64,000 nt of DNA from Semisulcospira habei. Its lineage: Eukaryota > Mollusca > Gastropoda > Semisulcospiridae. A model generated the notes under the pieces. It made no database searches, was not told where the DNA came from, and saw nothing but the letters and a program-made list of their open reading frames with translations. Every line of letters starts with the position of its first letter. Within the stretch, counting starts at the first letter, position 1. The position numbers were made by a program, and so were the translations under genes. This document shows, piece after piece, positions 62,971 through 64,000 of the stretch. The stretch lies in assembly GCA_036245525.1 (NCBI GenBank), contig BTPG01000008.1, forward strand, positions 33,861,850 through 33,925,849, in the 5' to 3' direction.

Positions 62971-63689
62971 CCAGTTACTAGCCGTGCCCTTGCAGTGTCA
63001 GGGCGGCGTGGGTGACTGTTCCTTGCTGCTTCAAGTTTTGACTTTCGGCCAAAGAACAGTGCCGTTTCCGTACTGTCCAGTCTCTTAGCCTTAGTCAGTC
63101 CCAGTCATCCCCTAATTTTTCAATCCCCTAAAAAAAAAAACCACTACCGCCTACCAGCTGCACATTTGCCATGCACAAAATACCAACAAAAATAAAACCC
63201 AGCACATTAACAGTCTCATTACTTGGTTATGAACCTGATTCGGCCGCCTTACCAACCCCACACCCAAGCACAGCTGCCGGAAATCAGCGTGCCCCTCAAA
63301 TCACCATGGCAGCGGCAACTCAACATAGGCCCACAATTGTCCACTGAATAAGCTCAGGATGGAAAGCACCAAACATGTCTCCTCTTATCTAACTTGAAAT
63401 TTCCAGCAAATGTTCCAAATTCAGCCCTACTACAAATTTTCACTGACAAAGCAAAAAGTTACTTTTAAAAACACCGGTTATTGTACTGCCTCACCTACCT
63501 CATTTGAATATGTAACATGACCTTTCGTGCTTTTCTGCAGTACACAAGCGGAGAGGTGGGAGTCTGTTCTCCACCATTCATTCAACGACGCTGACTCGGC
63601 CGTGTACCATGAAATTGACGACGCCTTGGCGGATGTAAGCCGCCTCCACCATTCGTAACGGCAAAATGATATCAGTTAAATCTAACTAT

Positions 63690-63890
63690 TAAAATTTAAC
63701 TCATTAAATTTAACTCATTTAACTGAGGATGAAGTTATCAAATTTCAAGTTGTAGATATCATCTGAGGTGTACATCACAGTTCTGGATACAGAACAGAAA
63801 TGATAGTTCAAGGGTGGTGTCGGAATAGCTTGACGCCTACAGGCGCCAAGCTATTCTGACACCACCCTTGAGCTAGTATGGTTAATCCAC
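63690..63890. mobile_element. Palindromic element (family A)
   Basis: Arms GATAGTTCAAGGGTGGTGTC and the complement are centred on GACGCCTACAGGCGCC. It is followed by C-rich low-complexity DNA to the end of the window (63,920-64,000), which may be an assembly-quality problem. Confidence 0.75.
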
Positions 63891-64000
63891 ATCGCCTGGA
63901 AAGACATTTGAAACCTATCGACCCCTCCTCCCGCCCCCCTTCCCCGCCCCTCCCCCCCCCCGCCCCCCCCCCCCCCCCGCCCCCCCCCCCCCCGCCCCCC

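Larger units (their letters stand above)
54127..63634 (+). pseudogene. Tandem paralog of the membrane protein, copy 2 (one frameshift; 3' end outside window)
   Basis: The exons are 54127-54348, 55315-55533, 56173-56318, 56442-56513 (no counterpart in copy 1), 58782-58908 and 63541-63634, all with GT-AG borders and the same phases as copy 1. The leader starts with ATG (MKCWPLPLYLLMLLLMVAIV). Ectodomain exons retain GEKCLE, FKRCLN, VNKVCR, GFLCQN and CSCAA. The membrane exon is GTGVGVGLVGVFIFIIIIVL followed by RRNHKLKRR. The last visible exon has AVYHEI in place of SVLWPQ and ends at donor gtaagc. Near 54,240-54,253 there is one base more than in copy 1 between ATTCTC and TGTCAGG. It shifts the frame inside the first ectodomain exon, so the copy is either dead or carries an assembly error. 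All downstream exons stay open. Confidence 0.65.

Overview
This is a eukaryotic, intron-rich and very repeat-rich window, most likely from a mollusc and probably a marine gastropod. That placement rests on an animal-type DNMT3 gene, RTE and L2/CR1-like LINE remains, and swarms of small palindromic elements. It is an inference, not a species call. There is no bacterial or phage organisation.

Region 1 (about 1-25,100, + strand) carries the 3' part of a DNA (cytosine-5) methyltransferase 3 gene. Nine exons join in perfect phase: the end of the ADD zinc-finger domain, the complete catalytic domain (motifs I, IV, VI, VIII, X), and a 7.1 kb terminal exon. That last exon finishes the catalytic core and then stays open for about 2,312 more codons. 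Known animal DNMT3 proteins stop right after the core. The tail has a long Thr/Ala/Asp-rich repeat, three SUMO-interaction-like motifs, 10-residue repeats, a segment matching a palindromic transposon, and a basic C-terminus. The large intron 4,613-13,342 holds a small antisense multi-exon gene (10,213-10,760) with a 17-nt microexon, plus LINE debris.

Region 2 (25,100-36,000) has no gene I can support. It holds hairpin elements, microsatellites, a 39-bp tandem repeat and a long fold-back repeat.

Region 3 (36,060-44,116) encodes a small single-pass membrane protein of an unrecognised family. It has a signal-like leader, a Cys-containing ectodomain built from three exons, one transmembrane helix, and a cytoplasmic tail with YVNT, YIIM and YVNA tyrosine motifs of the Grb2/PI3K SH2-binding type. 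A diverged tandem paralog occupies 52,500-63,634. It has the same exon order and phases, one extra exon and one frameshift, and it runs off the window end. Both copies are interrupted by non-LTR retrotransposons.

Region 4 (44,200-52,500) separates the two paralogs. It is made of (AT)n, (AC)n and (GA)n tracts, a Harbinger-like non-autonomous element, LINE fragments and inverted duplications. Many palindromes across the window have TTAA ends with CCC.../...GGG termini, as expected of piggyBac-type non-autonomous elements. They lie against splice sites and at the start and stop of the first receptor copy.
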